Shown here in pieces: positions 8,984-17,616 of a DNA stretch of 64,000 nucleotides. Each line of letters begins with the position of its first letter. Within the stretch, counting starts at the first letter, position 1. This stretch comes from Clostridium_AT radicumherbarum (GTDB taxonomy: Bacteria > Bacillota > Clostridia > Clostridiales > Clostridiaceae), in contig NZ_JBJHZY010000003.1 in assembly GCF_045310525.1 (NCBI RefSeq), positions 1-64,000 on the forward strand, read 5' to 3'. Below the pieces are notes generated by a model that was not told the DNA's origin, did no database searches, and saw only the letters and a program-made list of their open reading frames with translations. A program made the translations under genes and the position numbers.

Positions 8984-11713
8984 ATGAAAAAAAGATTCTT
9001 TGGAATATCAACTCTTTTAATAAGTGCTATTATTATAATTGTATTTTTTGATTCCATAGTTAATTTCATAATTAATGTAAAATGGTTTAAAGAAGTAGGA
9101 TATGTAAGTGTTTATTTCACAAAACTACTTGCAGTAATTAGACTAATGGTACCGATTTTTATTTTAGTTTACTTAGGAATTTGGCTATATTATAGAAGCT
9201 TAAGAGGAAGTATTATAAGGCTCATTAATTATACTGAAATCACTAAGGCAAAAAAATCCCTAGAAAGGAAAATTTTCATAATAATAAATGGAGTAATATC
9301 TTTTTTAATATCTTTTTCAATTGCATCAAACTATTGGTATAGAATTCTTCAATTTGAGAACTCAACAAGTTTTAACTTAAAAGATCCTATTTTTAATATT
9401 GATGTATCCTTTTATGTCTTTAAATTACCGTTAATAGAATCCTTTTACTCATCTATAATGGTACTTCTAGTGTTTTTAGTAGTATTTACCCTAGTCACTT
9501 ATTTTATATTAAGTGCAAAGGATAGAATAGTTTCTGGAGAATTTAGAAACGTTACCTTCTTTAAAAAAGGCGGCATGAAAAATGGACTTACTAACTTTGC
9601 AGGTAAACAGCTTGCTATAGTTTCAGCTTTAATTTTACTAGCCTTATCTTTTGGATATGTTTTAAAGAGTTTTAACTTAGTGTATAGTACAAGAGGCGTA
9701 GTCTATGGAGCAGGTTATACAGATGCACATGTTACACTCACTTTTTATAGAATCATTTCTATAGTTTCAGTAATAGCAGCAATTGTAATATTTATAAGTG
9801 TATTAAAATCCAAGGTTAAACCAATCATTGCGTCTGTTATAATTATACTCATACTTATTGTAGGAGAAGGTGCGGCCTCAGCCTTAGTTGAAAACTTTAT
9901 AGTTAAATCAAACCAAATGGGTCTAGAACAGCCTTATATTGCAAATAATATCGACTTTACAAGAAAGGCATTTAACATAGACAAGGTTGAACAAAAGGAT
10001 TTTCAGGTTAAAGATAATTTAACAATAAATGATATAAATAGCAATATGGATACCATCAATAATATAAACATAAATTCTTTCCAGCCAGCATTAGAGTTTT
10101 ATAACCAAGTTCAGGTTATTAGATATTACTATACCTTTAATGATATAGATATTGATAGATATAACATTAATGGAAAATATAATCAGGTATTTGTAGCGGC
10201 AAGAGAAATAAACATGCAATCCTTAGAAGGAAACGCAAATACTTGGCAGAATAGACATCTAATATATACTCATGGCTATGGTGCAGTAATGAGCAAGGTA
10301 AACTCTGTAACTTCTGAGGGGCAGCCTGATTTTGTTATAAAGGATATTCCTCCTGATAATAATACCAATATTAAATTAGATAATCCTAGAATTTATTTTG
10401 GTGAGAAGACTGATGAGTATGCAATAGTTGATACAGCTAGAAGTGAATTTGATTATCCTAAAGGTGGAGATAACCAATGGAATAATTATGATGGTGCTGC
10501 TGGTATTAAGATGAGCCTCGGAAATAGAATACTTTTTGCTATTAATGAAAAGAACTTTAATTTCCTTTTATCTAGAGACATTAACAGCAACAGTAAAATC
10601 CTTATAAATAGAAATATAAAGGATAGAGTTCAAAAAATAGCGCCATTTTTAACTTATGATAGTGATCCTTATGTAGTTATAAGCAACGGGAAGCTGTATT
10701 GGATTATTGATGCCTATACAACTTCTGATAAATTTCCATATTCTCAGCCAAATAACAACGTTAATTATATAAGAAATTCTATAAAGGTTGTTGTGGATGC
10801 TGTAAATGGAACTACTAACTTCTATATTGTAGATAAGAGTGATCCAATAGCTAATAGTTATTCAAAAATATTCCCAAGCCTTTTCAAGGATGTAAACACC
10901 TTATCTCAAGATTTAAGAGATCATTTTAGATATCCAGAAGATCTATTTAATATTCAAAGCAGTGTATTAGGTAAGTATCATGTGACAGATCCTGCGGTCT
11001 TTTATAATGGGGAAGATATATGGGAAATTGCAGGTAACCAAAAAAAGGTTGAAGAAGATAAGAAATTAAATGAGGGCTCTTATATAATCATGAGGCTTCC
11101 TGAAGAAAATAAGGGAGAAGAAATGGTGCTCTTAAATTACTTCAACATGAGGACCAAAGATAATATGGTAGGGTTATATGGGGTAAGAATGGATAAGGAT
11201 AATTACGGGAAAATGGTACTTTATAAATTCCCTCCACAAAAAACTATATATAGTCCGTATTTCTTTAAACAAAAGCTTAATCAGGACCCATCTATTTCCC
11301 AGGTAATATCCTTATGGAATAAGGAAGGCTCTGAGGTTATTTATGGAGACACTATGATTATTCCAATTAATAATTCTCTTCTATACGTAGAACCAATCTA
11401 TATAAGGGCTACGGGAAAGAATAGTATTCCTGAGATGAAAAGGTTAGTAGTAGGTTACGGAGATAAAATTATTATGGCTGAAGGTATTGACAAGGCTCTG
11501 CAGCAGATATTTAACATTAATACCTCGGTGCCAGAGACACTGCCAGGAACTTCAGCAACGGTACCTGCTGTTGATGCAAATATGAAAGATAAAATTAAAG
11601 CTGCAAAGGATAACTTTGATAAGGCCATAGAAGCTCAGAAAAATGGAGATTGGGCTAAGTATGGAGAATATATAAAGAACTTGCAGGATATTTTAACTGA
11701 AATAAATAAGTAA
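8984..11713 (+). CDS. UPF0182 family large membrane protein
   Basis: About 909 aa. Seven or so hydrophobic segments occupy the first 300 residues. A long extracytoplasmic domain follows with conserved UPF0182 features (ENFIVKSNQMGLEQPYI, ALEFYNQVQVIRYYYTFNDI, VTSEGQPDFVIKDIPP, FRYPEDLFNIQ). The C-terminal 60 residues are a charged helical tail (KDKIKAAKDNFDKAIEAQ). Function is unknown across the family. The start at 8984 follows GAGAGGAG; an in-frame ATG at 8969 overlaps the DUF362 stop and lacks a ribosome site. Likely co-transcribed with the DUF362 gene. Confidence 0.9.
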   Translation: MKKRFFGISTLLISAIIIIVFFDSIVNFIINVKWFKEVGYVSVYFTKLLAVIRLMVPIFILVYLGIWLYYRSLRGSIIRLINYTEITKAKKSLERKIFIIINGVISFLISFSIASNYWYRILQFENSTSFNLKDPIFNIDVSFYVFKLPLIESFYSSIMVLLVFLVVFTLVTYFILSAKDRIVSGEFRNVTFFKKGGMKNGLTNFAGKQLAIVSALILLALSFGYVLKSFNLVYSTRGVVYGAGYTDAHVTLTFYRIISIVSVIAAIVIFISVLKSKVKPIIASVIIILILIVGEGAASALVENFIVKSNQMGLEQPYIANNIDFTRKAFNIDKVEQKDFQVKDNLTINDINSNMDTINNININSFQPALEFYNQVQVIRYYYTFNDIDIDRYNINGKYNQVFVAAREINMQSLEGNANTWQNRHLIYTHGYGAVMSKVNSVTSEGQPDFVIKDIPPDNNTNIKLDNPRIYFGEKTDEYAIVDTARSEFDYPKGGDNQWNNYDGAAGIKMSLGNRILFAINEKNFNFLLSRDINSNSKILINRNIKDRVQKIAPFLTYDSDPYVVISNGKLYWIIDAYTTSDKFPYSQPNNNVNYIRNSIKVVVDAVNGTTNFYIVDKSDPIANSYSKIFPSLFKDVNTLSQDLRDHFRYPEDLFNIQSSVLGKYHVTDPAVFYNGEDIWEIAGNQKKVEEDKKLNEGSYIIMRLPEENKGEEMVLLNYFNMRTKDNMVGLYGVRMDKDNYGKMVLYKFPPQKTIYSPYFFKQKLNQDPSISQVISLWNKEGSEVIYGDTMIIPINNSLLYVEPIYIRATGKNSIPEMKRLVVGYGDKIIMAEGIDKALQQIFNINTSVPETLPGTSATVPAVDANMKDKIKAAKDNFDKAIEAQKNGDWAKYGEYIKNLQDILTEINK

Positions 11714-11733
11714 ATTAAAATTAAACAATGATG

Positions 11734-11786
11734 GCTACAATATATAAAATGGGAGAAATTAAGTTTTATATATTGTAGCTTAAATT
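11734..11786 (+). terminator. Terminator/long hairpin after UPF0182 gene
   Basis: Perfect 16-bp arms GCTACAATATATAAAA/TTTTATATATTGTAGC around a 14-16-nt loop. The T run after it is weak. Confidence 0.65.
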
Positions 11787-11939
11787 ATATCCCTATTTAT
11801 TATATATTTAGTACCTATAAAAAATTTTCTAATAGAGTGGTAGAAGTTAATAAATTTAAGATAAAAAAGAGAAATTATGGTATAATAATAATTGATTTTT
11901 TCAATGCATACATAAGTTGCTTATTAAGGAGATAAGTTT

Positions 11940-13334
11940 ATGGATTATGATGTACTTATTATAGGAGGAGGTATTATAGGCTGTGCTTCTGCCTATGAAC
12001 TTTCAAAATACAATTTAAACATAGCACTTATTGAAAAGGACTATGATATAGCTGACGATGTAGCGTTAATAAACTCGGTAATTGTTTATGATGGAGTAGA
12101 ATGTGAAGATTCCTTAGAGTCTAAACTTGAGCTTATGGGAAATAAACTCTATAATGAGGTTAGTGAAAAATTTAATGTTCCCTTTAAAAGAACAGGCGGG
12201 TTAATTATTGCTGCCAATGAAAAGGAAAAGCAAAAATTAGAGAAAATGTATGCTTTAGCTATTAAAAGAGGCATAGAAAACATAAGCCTTTTAGATAGTA
12301 ATGAAGTGTACAAAATGGAGCCAAATCTTAATTCAAAGGTATATAAGGGATTATATTCTAAAAATTTAGGGGTAGTATGTCCTTATGATCTGGCAATTGG
12401 CTACGGTGAGGTTGCCTTTGATAATGGAGTAAATTTTAAGCTTGAAGAAGAGGTTATAGACATTCAGAAAATTTCCAGAGGCTTTAGAGTTGAAACTAAT
12501 AAAAATAAATTCACATGTAAGATGGTTATAAACACTACTCCAGGAAAGTCATACAGCATAGATAATGGTGAAAAGGATGTAGTGAATAATACTGCATATT
12601 TAAAGTACTATTTAATTGAGAAAGACTTTAAAGAAAGTTTTTCTAATATTATTTTTACTATAAATGAGCAAAGCGAACGTATATATACCATTCCTTCTGT
12701 ACAAGGTAATACTATAGCAGCATTAAACACGGTTGATTACTTAGATCACAATGAGGGGATTAATAAAATTTCCACACTTTTAACCACAATAAAGGATAAG
12801 AACATTATTAGCTCATATGAATCTCTGATATATAGAAATTCTATAATTATTGACGATAGTTCTATAGATAAGGGTTATATTAAGGTTTCAGCAAAGCATT
12901 ATGGGGAAGTTACTATGACTCCAGCTATAGCAAAAATAATTTGTGAAACTGTTGTAAGTAATGTAAATTGTAAGCCCAAAAGGGATTTTAATGACAAGAG
13001 AAGAGACTTTTATAGGTTTAGGGACTTAAGTAATGAAGAAAGAAATCAGATAATAAAACTTGATAAAAGGTATGGCAAGATAGTTTGCCTATGTCAGCAG
13101 ATTACAGAAGGTGAAATTGTTGATGCAATTAGAAGGCCTCTTGGTGCTCGTACCTTAGAAGGTGTAAAGAGAAGGACAGGAGCTACTTTAGGTAGCTGCC
13201 AAGGCGCGTATTGTATAAATAAAATAGTTCCAATTTTAGCAAGAGAAACAAATAAGAAATTAACTGAAATAGTAAAGGACTCTAAAAATTCACATATATT
13301 ATTAAATAGAATAAAAGAGTTTGATGGAGTGTAG
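11940..13334 (+). CDS. GlpA-like FAD-dependent oxidoreductase with C-terminal [2Fe-2S] (BFD-like) domain, divergent
   Basis: 464-aa flavoprotein of the anaerobic glycerol-3-phosphate dehydrogenase/DAO type. Rossmann FAD motif GGGIIGCASAYELS is at residues 9-22. A C-terminal BFD-like [2Fe-2S] domain has C383-x-C385 and C420-x4-C425. Oddly, the stretch at residues 38-55 that in GlpA-type enzymes carries the FAD/substrate loop (normally like TSKANSGIVHAG) reads DDVALINSVIVYDG, so the active site looks eroded. The usual middle partner gene, a second FAD oxidoreductase, is missing and the following DUF1667 gene is short. It may be a repurposed or decaying member. AAGGAGATAAGTTT precedes the ATG. 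Confidence 0.78.
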   Translation: MDYDVLIIGGGIIGCASAYELSKYNLNIALIEKDYDIADDVALINSVIVYDGVECEDSLESKLELMGNKLYNEVSEKFNVPFKRTGGLIIAANEKEKQKLEKMYALAIKRGIENISLLDSNEVYKMEPNLNSKVYKGLYSKNLGVVCPYDLAIGYGEVAFDNGVNFKLEEEVIDIQKISRGFRVETNKNKFTCKMVINTTPGKSYSIDNGEKDVVNNTAYLKYYLIEKDFKESFSNIIFTINEQSERIYTIPSVQGNTIAALNTVDYLDHNEGINKISTLLTTIKDKNIISSYESLIYRNSIIIDDSSIDKGYIKVSAKHYGEVTMTPAIAKIICETVVSNVNCKPKRDFNDKRRDFYRFRDLSNEERNQIIKLDKRYGKIVCLCQQITEGEIVDAIRRPLGARTLEGVKRRTGATLGSCQGAYCINKIVPILARETNKKLTEIVKDSKNSHILLNRIKEFDGV

Positions 13335-13336
13335 CT

Positions 13337-13570
13337 ATGGAAACTGATGGAGGAATTTTAACTACGTTAGTAAGGATAAAGGGCGGAAAACATAATGTAG
13401 TTCCAGTAAAGAGTACAAAACCAATAGATAAAAAGCTTTGGCTGGAATGTTCAAAGGCATTAAGCAGAATTTATGTAGGAGCACCTATAAAAATTGGTGA
13501 CATGGTTTGTAAAAACATATTAAATACAGGTGTAGATATTATCTGCACTAAAAATGTAGATAAAGAGTAA
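13337..13570 (+). CDS. DUF1667 protein, N-terminally short
   Basis: 77 aa matching only the C-terminal part of DUF1667 (TTLVRIKGGKHNVVPVKSTKPI, then APIKIGDM, LNTGVDI). Family members are usually about 115 aa and begin with a cysteine-rich CxxC segment that is absent here. It starts two bases after the GlpA-like stop, so the genes are co-transcribed. In full versions of this operon the three proteins form a redox complex; with the cysteines gone this copy can hardly carry a metal cluster. GGAGT about 10 nt before the ATG is a fair ribosome site, so it may still be made. Confidence 0.72.
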   Translation: METDGGILTTLVRIKGGKHNVVPVKSTKPIDKKLWLECSKALSRIYVGAPIKIGDMVCKNILNTGVDIICTKNVDKE

Positions 13571-13591
13571 ATTTATTAGGAGATGATACTT

Positions 13592-14869
13592 ATGCTAGAT
13601 ATAAGAAGGATAAGAAACAATCCAGAAGAAGTTAAGAAGGCTTTACTAAAAAGAGGAGAGGCATATCCAGCCTTCATAGATGAAATAATTCTCTTGGATG
13701 AAAAGAGAAGAGGAGTTTTAGTTAAGGTAGAAACTTTAAAAGGCAGGAAAAATCAGGTTTCAGCAGAGATTCCAAAGCTTAAAAAAGCAGGAGAAGATGT
13801 AGCTCCAATAATGGCAGAGATGAAGACATTAGGAGAAGATATTAAGAATTTAGATGCTGAACTTACTGAAATTGATGACAGTATTGAAAATATTTTACTA
13901 AAGATTCCAAATACACCTAATTCATCTGTTCCAATTGGTAAATCTGATGCAGATAATTTAGAAATTAGAAAATGGGGAGAGCCTACAAGCTTTAAATTTG
14001 ATGCTAAGGCTCACTGGGATATAGGCACAAAGCTTAACATCTTAGATTTTGATAGGGCAGGAAAGATAACAGGCTCTAGATTTACTGTTTATAAAGCTCA
14101 AGGAGCAAGGCTTGAAAGAGCAATAATAAATTATTACTTAAATACTCATGTAGATATAGCTGGCTACACAGAAATTTTGCCTCCTTTCATGGTAAACAGA
14201 AAAAGCATGACAGGTACTGGTCAATTACCAAAGTTTGAAGAGGATGCCTTTAAGGTAACTAATACTGATTACTTCTTAATACCTACAGCAGAAGTGCCAG
14301 TAACTAATCTATACAGCGATGAAATATTAAATGGAGAAGAGCTTCCATTAAAACATGCAGCTTATAGTGCTTGCTTTAGATCAGAAGCTGGCTCAGCAGG
14401 AAGAGATACAAGAGGACTTATAAGGCAGCATCAATTTAATAAAGTAGAATTAGTTAAATTCACAAAACCGGAAGACTCCTATGAGGAACTTGAAAAGCTT
14501 ACTAATGATGCAGAAAGAGTTTTGCAGGGGTTAGGACTTCCGTACAGAGTTGTTAGGCTTTGCACAGGAGACTTAGGATTCTCCTCAGCATGTACCTATG
14601 ATATAGAAGTTTGGATGCCAAGCTACAATAGATATGTAGAAATATCCAGCTGCAGCAACTTTGAGGATTTCCAAGCAAGACGTGCAAATATAAGATATAG
14701 AGAAACCATTAAGGATAAGCCTCAATATGTTCATACACTAAATGGTTCTGGAGTGGCTATAGGAAGAACAGTAGCAGCCATTTTAGAAAATTATCAAAAT
14801 GAGGATGGAACTGTAACAATTCCTGAGGCACTTAGACCATATATGGGCGGTAAAGAAATTATAAAGTAG
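13592..14869 (+). CDS. serS: Seryl-tRNA synthetase
   Basis: Class II aminoacyl-tRNA synthetase charging tRNA-Ser (and tRNA-Sec if present), 425 aa. The N-terminal coiled-coil arm that grips the long variable arm of tRNA-Ser occupies about residues 25-100. Catalytic motifs: TGTGQLPKFEEDAF, motif 2 FRSEAGSAGRDTRGLIRQHQ and motif 3 NGSGVAIGRTVAAILE. AGGAG ends 9 nt before the ATG at 13592; an ATG three codons earlier overlaps the ribosome site. It lies 21 bp after the DUF1667 gene and immediately upstream of two tRNA-Ser genes. I saw no T-box leader. Confidence 0.96.
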   Translation: MLDIRRIRNNPEEVKKALLKRGEAYPAFIDEIILLDEKRRGVLVKVETLKGRKNQVSAEIPKLKKAGEDVAPIMAEMKTLGEDIKNLDAELTEIDDSIENILLKIPNTPNSSVPIGKSDADNLEIRKWGEPTSFKFDAKAHWDIGTKLNILDFDRAGKITGSRFTVYKAQGARLERAIINYYLNTHVDIAGYTEILPPFMVNRKSMTGTGQLPKFEEDAFKVTNTDYFLIPTAEVPVTNLYSDEILNGEELPLKHAAYSACFRSEAGSAGRDTRGLIRQHQFNKVELVKFTKPEDSYEELEKLTNDAERVLQGLGLPYRVVRLCTGDLGFSSACTYDIEVWMPSYNRYVEISSCSNFEDFQARRANIRYRETIKDKPQYVHTLNGSGVAIGRTVAAILENYQNEDGTVTIPEALRPYMGGKEIIK

Positions 14870-14899
14870 CCTGGTACGCGGATTTTTCTCGTGTAACAT

Positions 14900-14941
14900 T
14901 TAGGTGGCAAAGGGACGTTTCTTCTGCCACCTAAATAAAAT
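14900..14941 (+). terminator. Terminator after serS
   Basis: Perfect stem TTAGGTGGCA/TGCCACCTAA with an internal AGGGACG...TTTCT segment in the loop, then AT-rich DNA. Confidence 0.7.
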
Positions 14942-15061
14942 AAGAACAGTTAAATAACATAATATATTTAATTATACTTTCTCTTTTACTTTAAAAATTA
15001 TTTTTATTTAAAACAATAAAATTTTTTAAATTTACAATAAAAAATTTTAAAATTAAAGTTG

Positions 15062-15090
15062 TTGACACATTAAAAAAGGTTTGCTATAAT
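15062..15090 (+). promoter_or_regulatory. Consensus SigA promoter for the tRNA-Ser genes
   Basis: TTGACA (15062-15067), 17-bp spacer, TATAAT (15085-15090). The preceding 14985-15060 tract is almost pure A/T and would serve as an UP element. This is a perfect vegetative promoter 20 bp before the first tRNA-Ser. Confidence 0.93.
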
Positions 15091-15110
15091 AATCCTTGTC
15101 GTTAGTTCAT

Positions 15111-15201
15111 GGAAAGATGGTCGAGTTGGTTTAAGGCACCGGTCTTGAAAACCGGCGTACGGGTGACCGTACCTAGGGTTCGAATCCCTATCTTTCCGCC
15201 A
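15111..15201 (+). tRNA. tRNA-Ser(TGA)
   Basis: Acceptor GGAAAGA pairs with TCTTTCC; anticodon stem CCGGT/ACCGG with loop CTTGAAA (TGA at 15146-15148). There is a long variable arm typical of serine tRNAs, T-loop GTTCGAATC and encoded CCA. It sits next to serS. Confidence 0.97.
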
Positions 15202-15214
15202 TTTTAATATTTTT

Positions 15215-15306
15215 GGAGATGTACTCAAGTGGCTGAAGAGGACGGTTTGCTAAACCGTTAGTAGGGGTTTACTCTAGCCCGGGTTCGAATCCCGGCGTCT
15301 CCGCCA
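15215..15306 (+). tRNA. tRNA-Ser(GCT)
   Basis: Acceptor GGAGATG pairs with the CGTCTCC 3' strand. Anticodon GCT at 15249-15251 lies in loop TTGCTAA; a long variable arm and CCA end are present. Thirteen bases after tRNA-Ser(TGA), so from the same transcript. Confidence 0.97.
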
Positions 15307-15310
15307 AAAG

Positions 15311-15337
15311 CATCTACCAATTAGGTAGATGTTTTTT
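15311..15337 (+). terminator. Terminator after tRNA-Ser pair
   Basis: Perfect stem CATCTACC/GGTAGATG, loop AATTA, then TTTTTT. Confidence 0.92.
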
Positions 15338-15361
15338 AATTCACATAGCACTTAGTAATAT

Positions 15362-15390
15362 TTGATTTTTACTAAGCTATATGCTAATAT
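15362..15390 (+). promoter_or_regulatory. Probable promoter of tRNA-Arg(ACG)
   Basis: TTGATT (15362), 17-bp spacer, TAATAT (15385), 14 bp before the tRNA. Moderate match to the vegetative consensus. Confidence 0.55.
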
Positions 15391-15404
15391 AATTTTATAT
15401 CTAT

Positions 15405-15481
15405 GCGATAGTAGCTCAGTTGGATAGAGTAGCTGGCTACGAACCAGTTGGTCGGGGGTTCGAATCCTCTCTGTCGCACCA
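15405..15481 (+). tRNA. tRNA-Arg(ACG), integration target
   Basis: Acceptor GCGATAG, D-arm TAGCTCAGTTGGATAGAG, anticodon ACG at 15439-15441 in loop CTACGAA, T-loop GTTCGAATC, encoded CCA. The 3' part from the anticodon loop onward is repeated downstream at 17346, 25004 and 25762, marking this tRNA as the attachment site of integrated elements. Confidence 0.97.
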
Positions 15482-15485
15482 AAAG

Positions 15486-15520
15486 AAACCTTGCAAATAC
15501 TAAGTTTGCAGGGTTTTATT
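15486..15520 (+). terminator. Terminator after tRNA-Arg(ACG)
   Basis: AACCTTGCAAA/TTTGCAGGGTTT hairpin followed by T-rich DNA. A related hairpin follows the distal tRNA fragment at 25800, as expected if both descend from the same locus. Confidence 0.8.
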
Positions 15521-15530
15521 ATTTTATAAA

Positions 15531-15571
15531 TTGTCGTTAAAATATAATTTGTCGCGAATTTGTCGTTAAAA
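15531..15571 (+). repeat. Repeated TTGTCGTTAA motifs, candidate integrase arm-binding sites
   Basis: TTGTCGTTAA occurs at 15531 and again within the 21-bp block 15551-15571, which recurs exactly at 17211-17231. The two blocks lie inside the two ends of the segment bounded by tRNA-Arg and its first fragment, as arm-type sites of a tyrosine integrase would. Confidence 0.5.
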
Positions 15572-15762
15572 GTATTTTTAAGCTTGGCTATATTAAAATG
15601 CCAAAATTAATAACGAATAAGGGAATTTAAAAACTAACCTTTATTTTGATATACCTTTAATTTATAAAATTTCATCAAATACATAGATTATGTCCCTTAT
15701 CTATTATATAATAATTTCATATTAAGGTTTATTTTAACAAATAATAAAAGGGAAGGTTTTTT

Positions 15763-16386
15763 ATGAATAAATTCACAAAATTTCTTTTGAAAATATTAAT
15801 TCCTTTATTAATATTTTCAAGCATTGGTGTTGCTGCTTATGTAAAATTAGCAACAAATAATACTAATGAAAAACCTGTAACAAACAATGCTAATGAAAAA
15901 TCAACAGCAAGCGTTGATCCAAATTTAACTAAGTATGTTCAATCTACAATAAAAGACTTCATATCAAAATTTAAAGAATGTACCTGGAATTCATCGTCTA
16001 AGATGGACCATATAATTACACTATATGATTTAGATTATAATATCAATGGCTACATATTTGATATTACGACTAATGGTACAGAAAGCGGTTTTGTTGAAAT
16101 TGATTGTTCAACAGATAATAATATTATTTCAAGTTTTAGTTTTGCAGGAAAGCATTCTTTAAATTCAATGCTAACCGCCTATAAAAAGCAACATGTTAAA
16201 TCTACTTATCCAGAGCTAAATAAAATTATTTACCTTGGAAGCTATAATTACTTAATAAATAATTATAACTCTAAGACAAATAAATATTATAGTTTAAGTT
16301 CACAAAGCGAAATTAAAGAAACATATACAACTTTAAAAAATGACTATATTAGAAATGTAAAACGTAAAATGAATAGTAATCCATAA
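15763..16386 (+). CDS. Small exported or membrane-anchored protein, unknown function
   Basis: 207 aa. A basic N-terminus (MNKFTKFLLK) and one hydrophobic segment (residues 8-28) form a signal anchor. An imperfect repeat TNEKPVTNNANEKST acts as a linker, then a soluble domain rich in N, S, K and Y (residues 50-207). I do not recognise the domain. GGGAAGG precedes the ATG. It lies in the first segment of the tRNA-Arg island, right after the tRNA and its arm-like repeats. Likely extracellular; possibly a cargo or superinfection-type protein, but nothing in the sequence proves a role. Confidence 0.6.
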   Translation: MNKFTKFLLKILIPLLIFSSIGVAAYVKLATNNTNEKPVTNNANEKSTASVDPNLTKYVQSTIKDFISKFKECTWNSSSKMDHIITLYDLDYNINGYIFDITTNGTESGFVEIDCSTDNNIISSFSFAGKHSLNSMLTAYKKQHVKSTYPELNKIIYLGSYNYLINNYNSKTNKYYSLSSQSEIKETYTTLKNDYIRNVKRKMNSNP

Positions 16387-16450
16387 TCATCTAATGTAAC
16401 ATCTAATATAGCAACGACTACAACGACAAAATAAGTTACTAACGCAGATA

Positions 16451-17032
16451 ATGAAATCAGCACATGGATATTTTCTTTCGCTACTTCTTAGCGAAACTTT
16501 TAACTGCAGAAAAGATATTTATGGTATAGATAGAACATTGGCAATACGAGAGATAATTAGTAAGATTACGGAAACGGAACCTGGGATAATACTAGATTTA
16601 AGGATTTCTCTTTTAGAAGGAATAAATTCTAAAGATGAGGATTTAATCTATAAAAGTTCTCTATTATCAAAGTTGGTTGATACAGAAGTCGATATAATTA
16701 GCATTTCTAATGGTATTTATAATATAAACAAGGACATGATCTATCCACCTAAATCTGATGGGAGTAATGTCTATCTTGATTATGGTATATATTTTAGTAA
16801 GAAATATCCTAAAAAGATTTGGAATATTGCTGGGAATATAGATGATTTTTATGTAATAGACAAGATAGAGGCAGAAAACTTAACTTTTTCTATAGGGAGG
16901 CTCTTATTATCTGATCCATACGCTATAGTTAAGGCTAGCAGGTTTGATGATGATAAAATAAATAATTGTAATGGCTGCAACAGGTGTCACTATTATTCAC
17001 ATAGCGAAGGCTCTTTAACTCAATGTATTTAG
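16451..17032 (+). pseudogene. C-terminal part of an Old Yellow Enzyme-family NADH:flavin oxidoreductase
   Basis: 193 codons resembling the second half of OYE/2,4-dienoyl-CoA-reductase TIM barrels. It begins at the conserved HGY segment (SAHGYFLSLLLSE, usually HGAHGYLLSQFLSP) and continues through LDLRIS, VDIISISNGIY, a GRLLLSDPYAIVKA phosphate-binding-like segment and the terminal CNGCNRCHYY. The N-terminal half of the barrel, with the flavin-binding start, is missing, and the 64 bases upstream do not supply it. No ribosome site precedes the ATG. I call it a truncated remnant left by island rearrangement; a shorter functional protein is less likely. Confidence 0.65.
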
Positions 17033-17149
17033 TAAGAAATTTTGTTTAGTGCAATGCAAGAGTATACAAAATATAACGATTTAAGACCATCATTTGAAAT
17101 AGTTAAAAGAAATTCTTAGTAAAGACAATATATTTATAACATCACTAGA

Positions 17150-17182
17150 ACCCACTAATCTTTCTAGATTAGTGGGTATTTT
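17150..17182 (+). terminator. Hairpin terminator in the island
   Basis: Perfect 11-bp stem ACCCACTAATC/GATTAGTGGGT with loop TTTCTA followed by ATTTTC. The surrounding 17033-17616 stretch otherwise holds only short ORF debris, an arm-like repeat and a tRNA fragment. Confidence 0.75.
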
Positions 17183-17210
17183 CAAGTAATTTTACGATTA
17201 ATTTATTTAT

Positions 17211-17231
17211 GTCGCGAATTTGTCGTTAAAA
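17211..17231 (+). repeat. Second copy of the 21-bp arm-like repeat
   Basis: Exact copy of 15551-15571 (GTCGCGAATTTGTCGTTAAA core), 115 bp before the first tRNA-Arg fragment. Confidence 0.55.
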
Positions 17232-17345
17232 ACTGATAAATACAATGTAAAATTAAATGGGCAAGTATTAGATAATATGACTAGAAACGTTAATTTAACT
17301 GAATTTAATAAATAGGACAAATTGTAAATTAAAATAAAAATATAA

Positions 17346-17392
17346 CTACGAACCAGTTGGTCGGGGTTCGAATCCTCTCTGTCGCACCAAAA
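17346..17392 (+). repeat. tRNA-Arg(ACG) 3'-end fragment, att copy 1
   Basis: 47 bp matching tRNA-Arg from the anticodon loop (CTACGAACCAG) through the T-arm to CCA plus AAAA, with one G missing from the GGGGG run. There is no acceptor 5' strand or D-arm, so it is not a tRNA gene. A T-rich hairpin-like tail follows, as after a tRNA. Interpreted as the attachment-site remnant ending island segment 1. Confidence 0.88.
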
Positions 17393-17616
17393 CCAAGGGT
17401 TTCCGAGTTTTGTAGGTCTTTTTTCATCTCAAATAACTCAACCTAAAGAAAAATTTATAAAAATACACAATAAATAACACATCTAATAGTACCTAAAAAA
17501 CTTAGAAGTATTAAAGCTTGTAGAAAATATGAATGATGCTTTAATTAATAACAAAATATGGAAACTAATAAAAAACCGATGTATAATTAATTTAAATTAT
17601 AAAAGGAGGTTAATTT

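Noticed and set aside
13571..13591. T-box leader for serS
   Set aside because: Only 21 bp separate DUF1667 from serS and no specifier hairpin or T-box sequence is visible upstream.
17054..17119. 21-codon frame after the Old Yellow Enzyme remnant
   Set aside because: No ribosome site and too short; probably debris.
17346..17392. tRNA-Arg fragment as a second functional tRNA gene
   Set aside because: It has no D-arm or 5' acceptor strand, and upstream bases cannot pair with the 3' strand. The same holds at 25004 and 25762.
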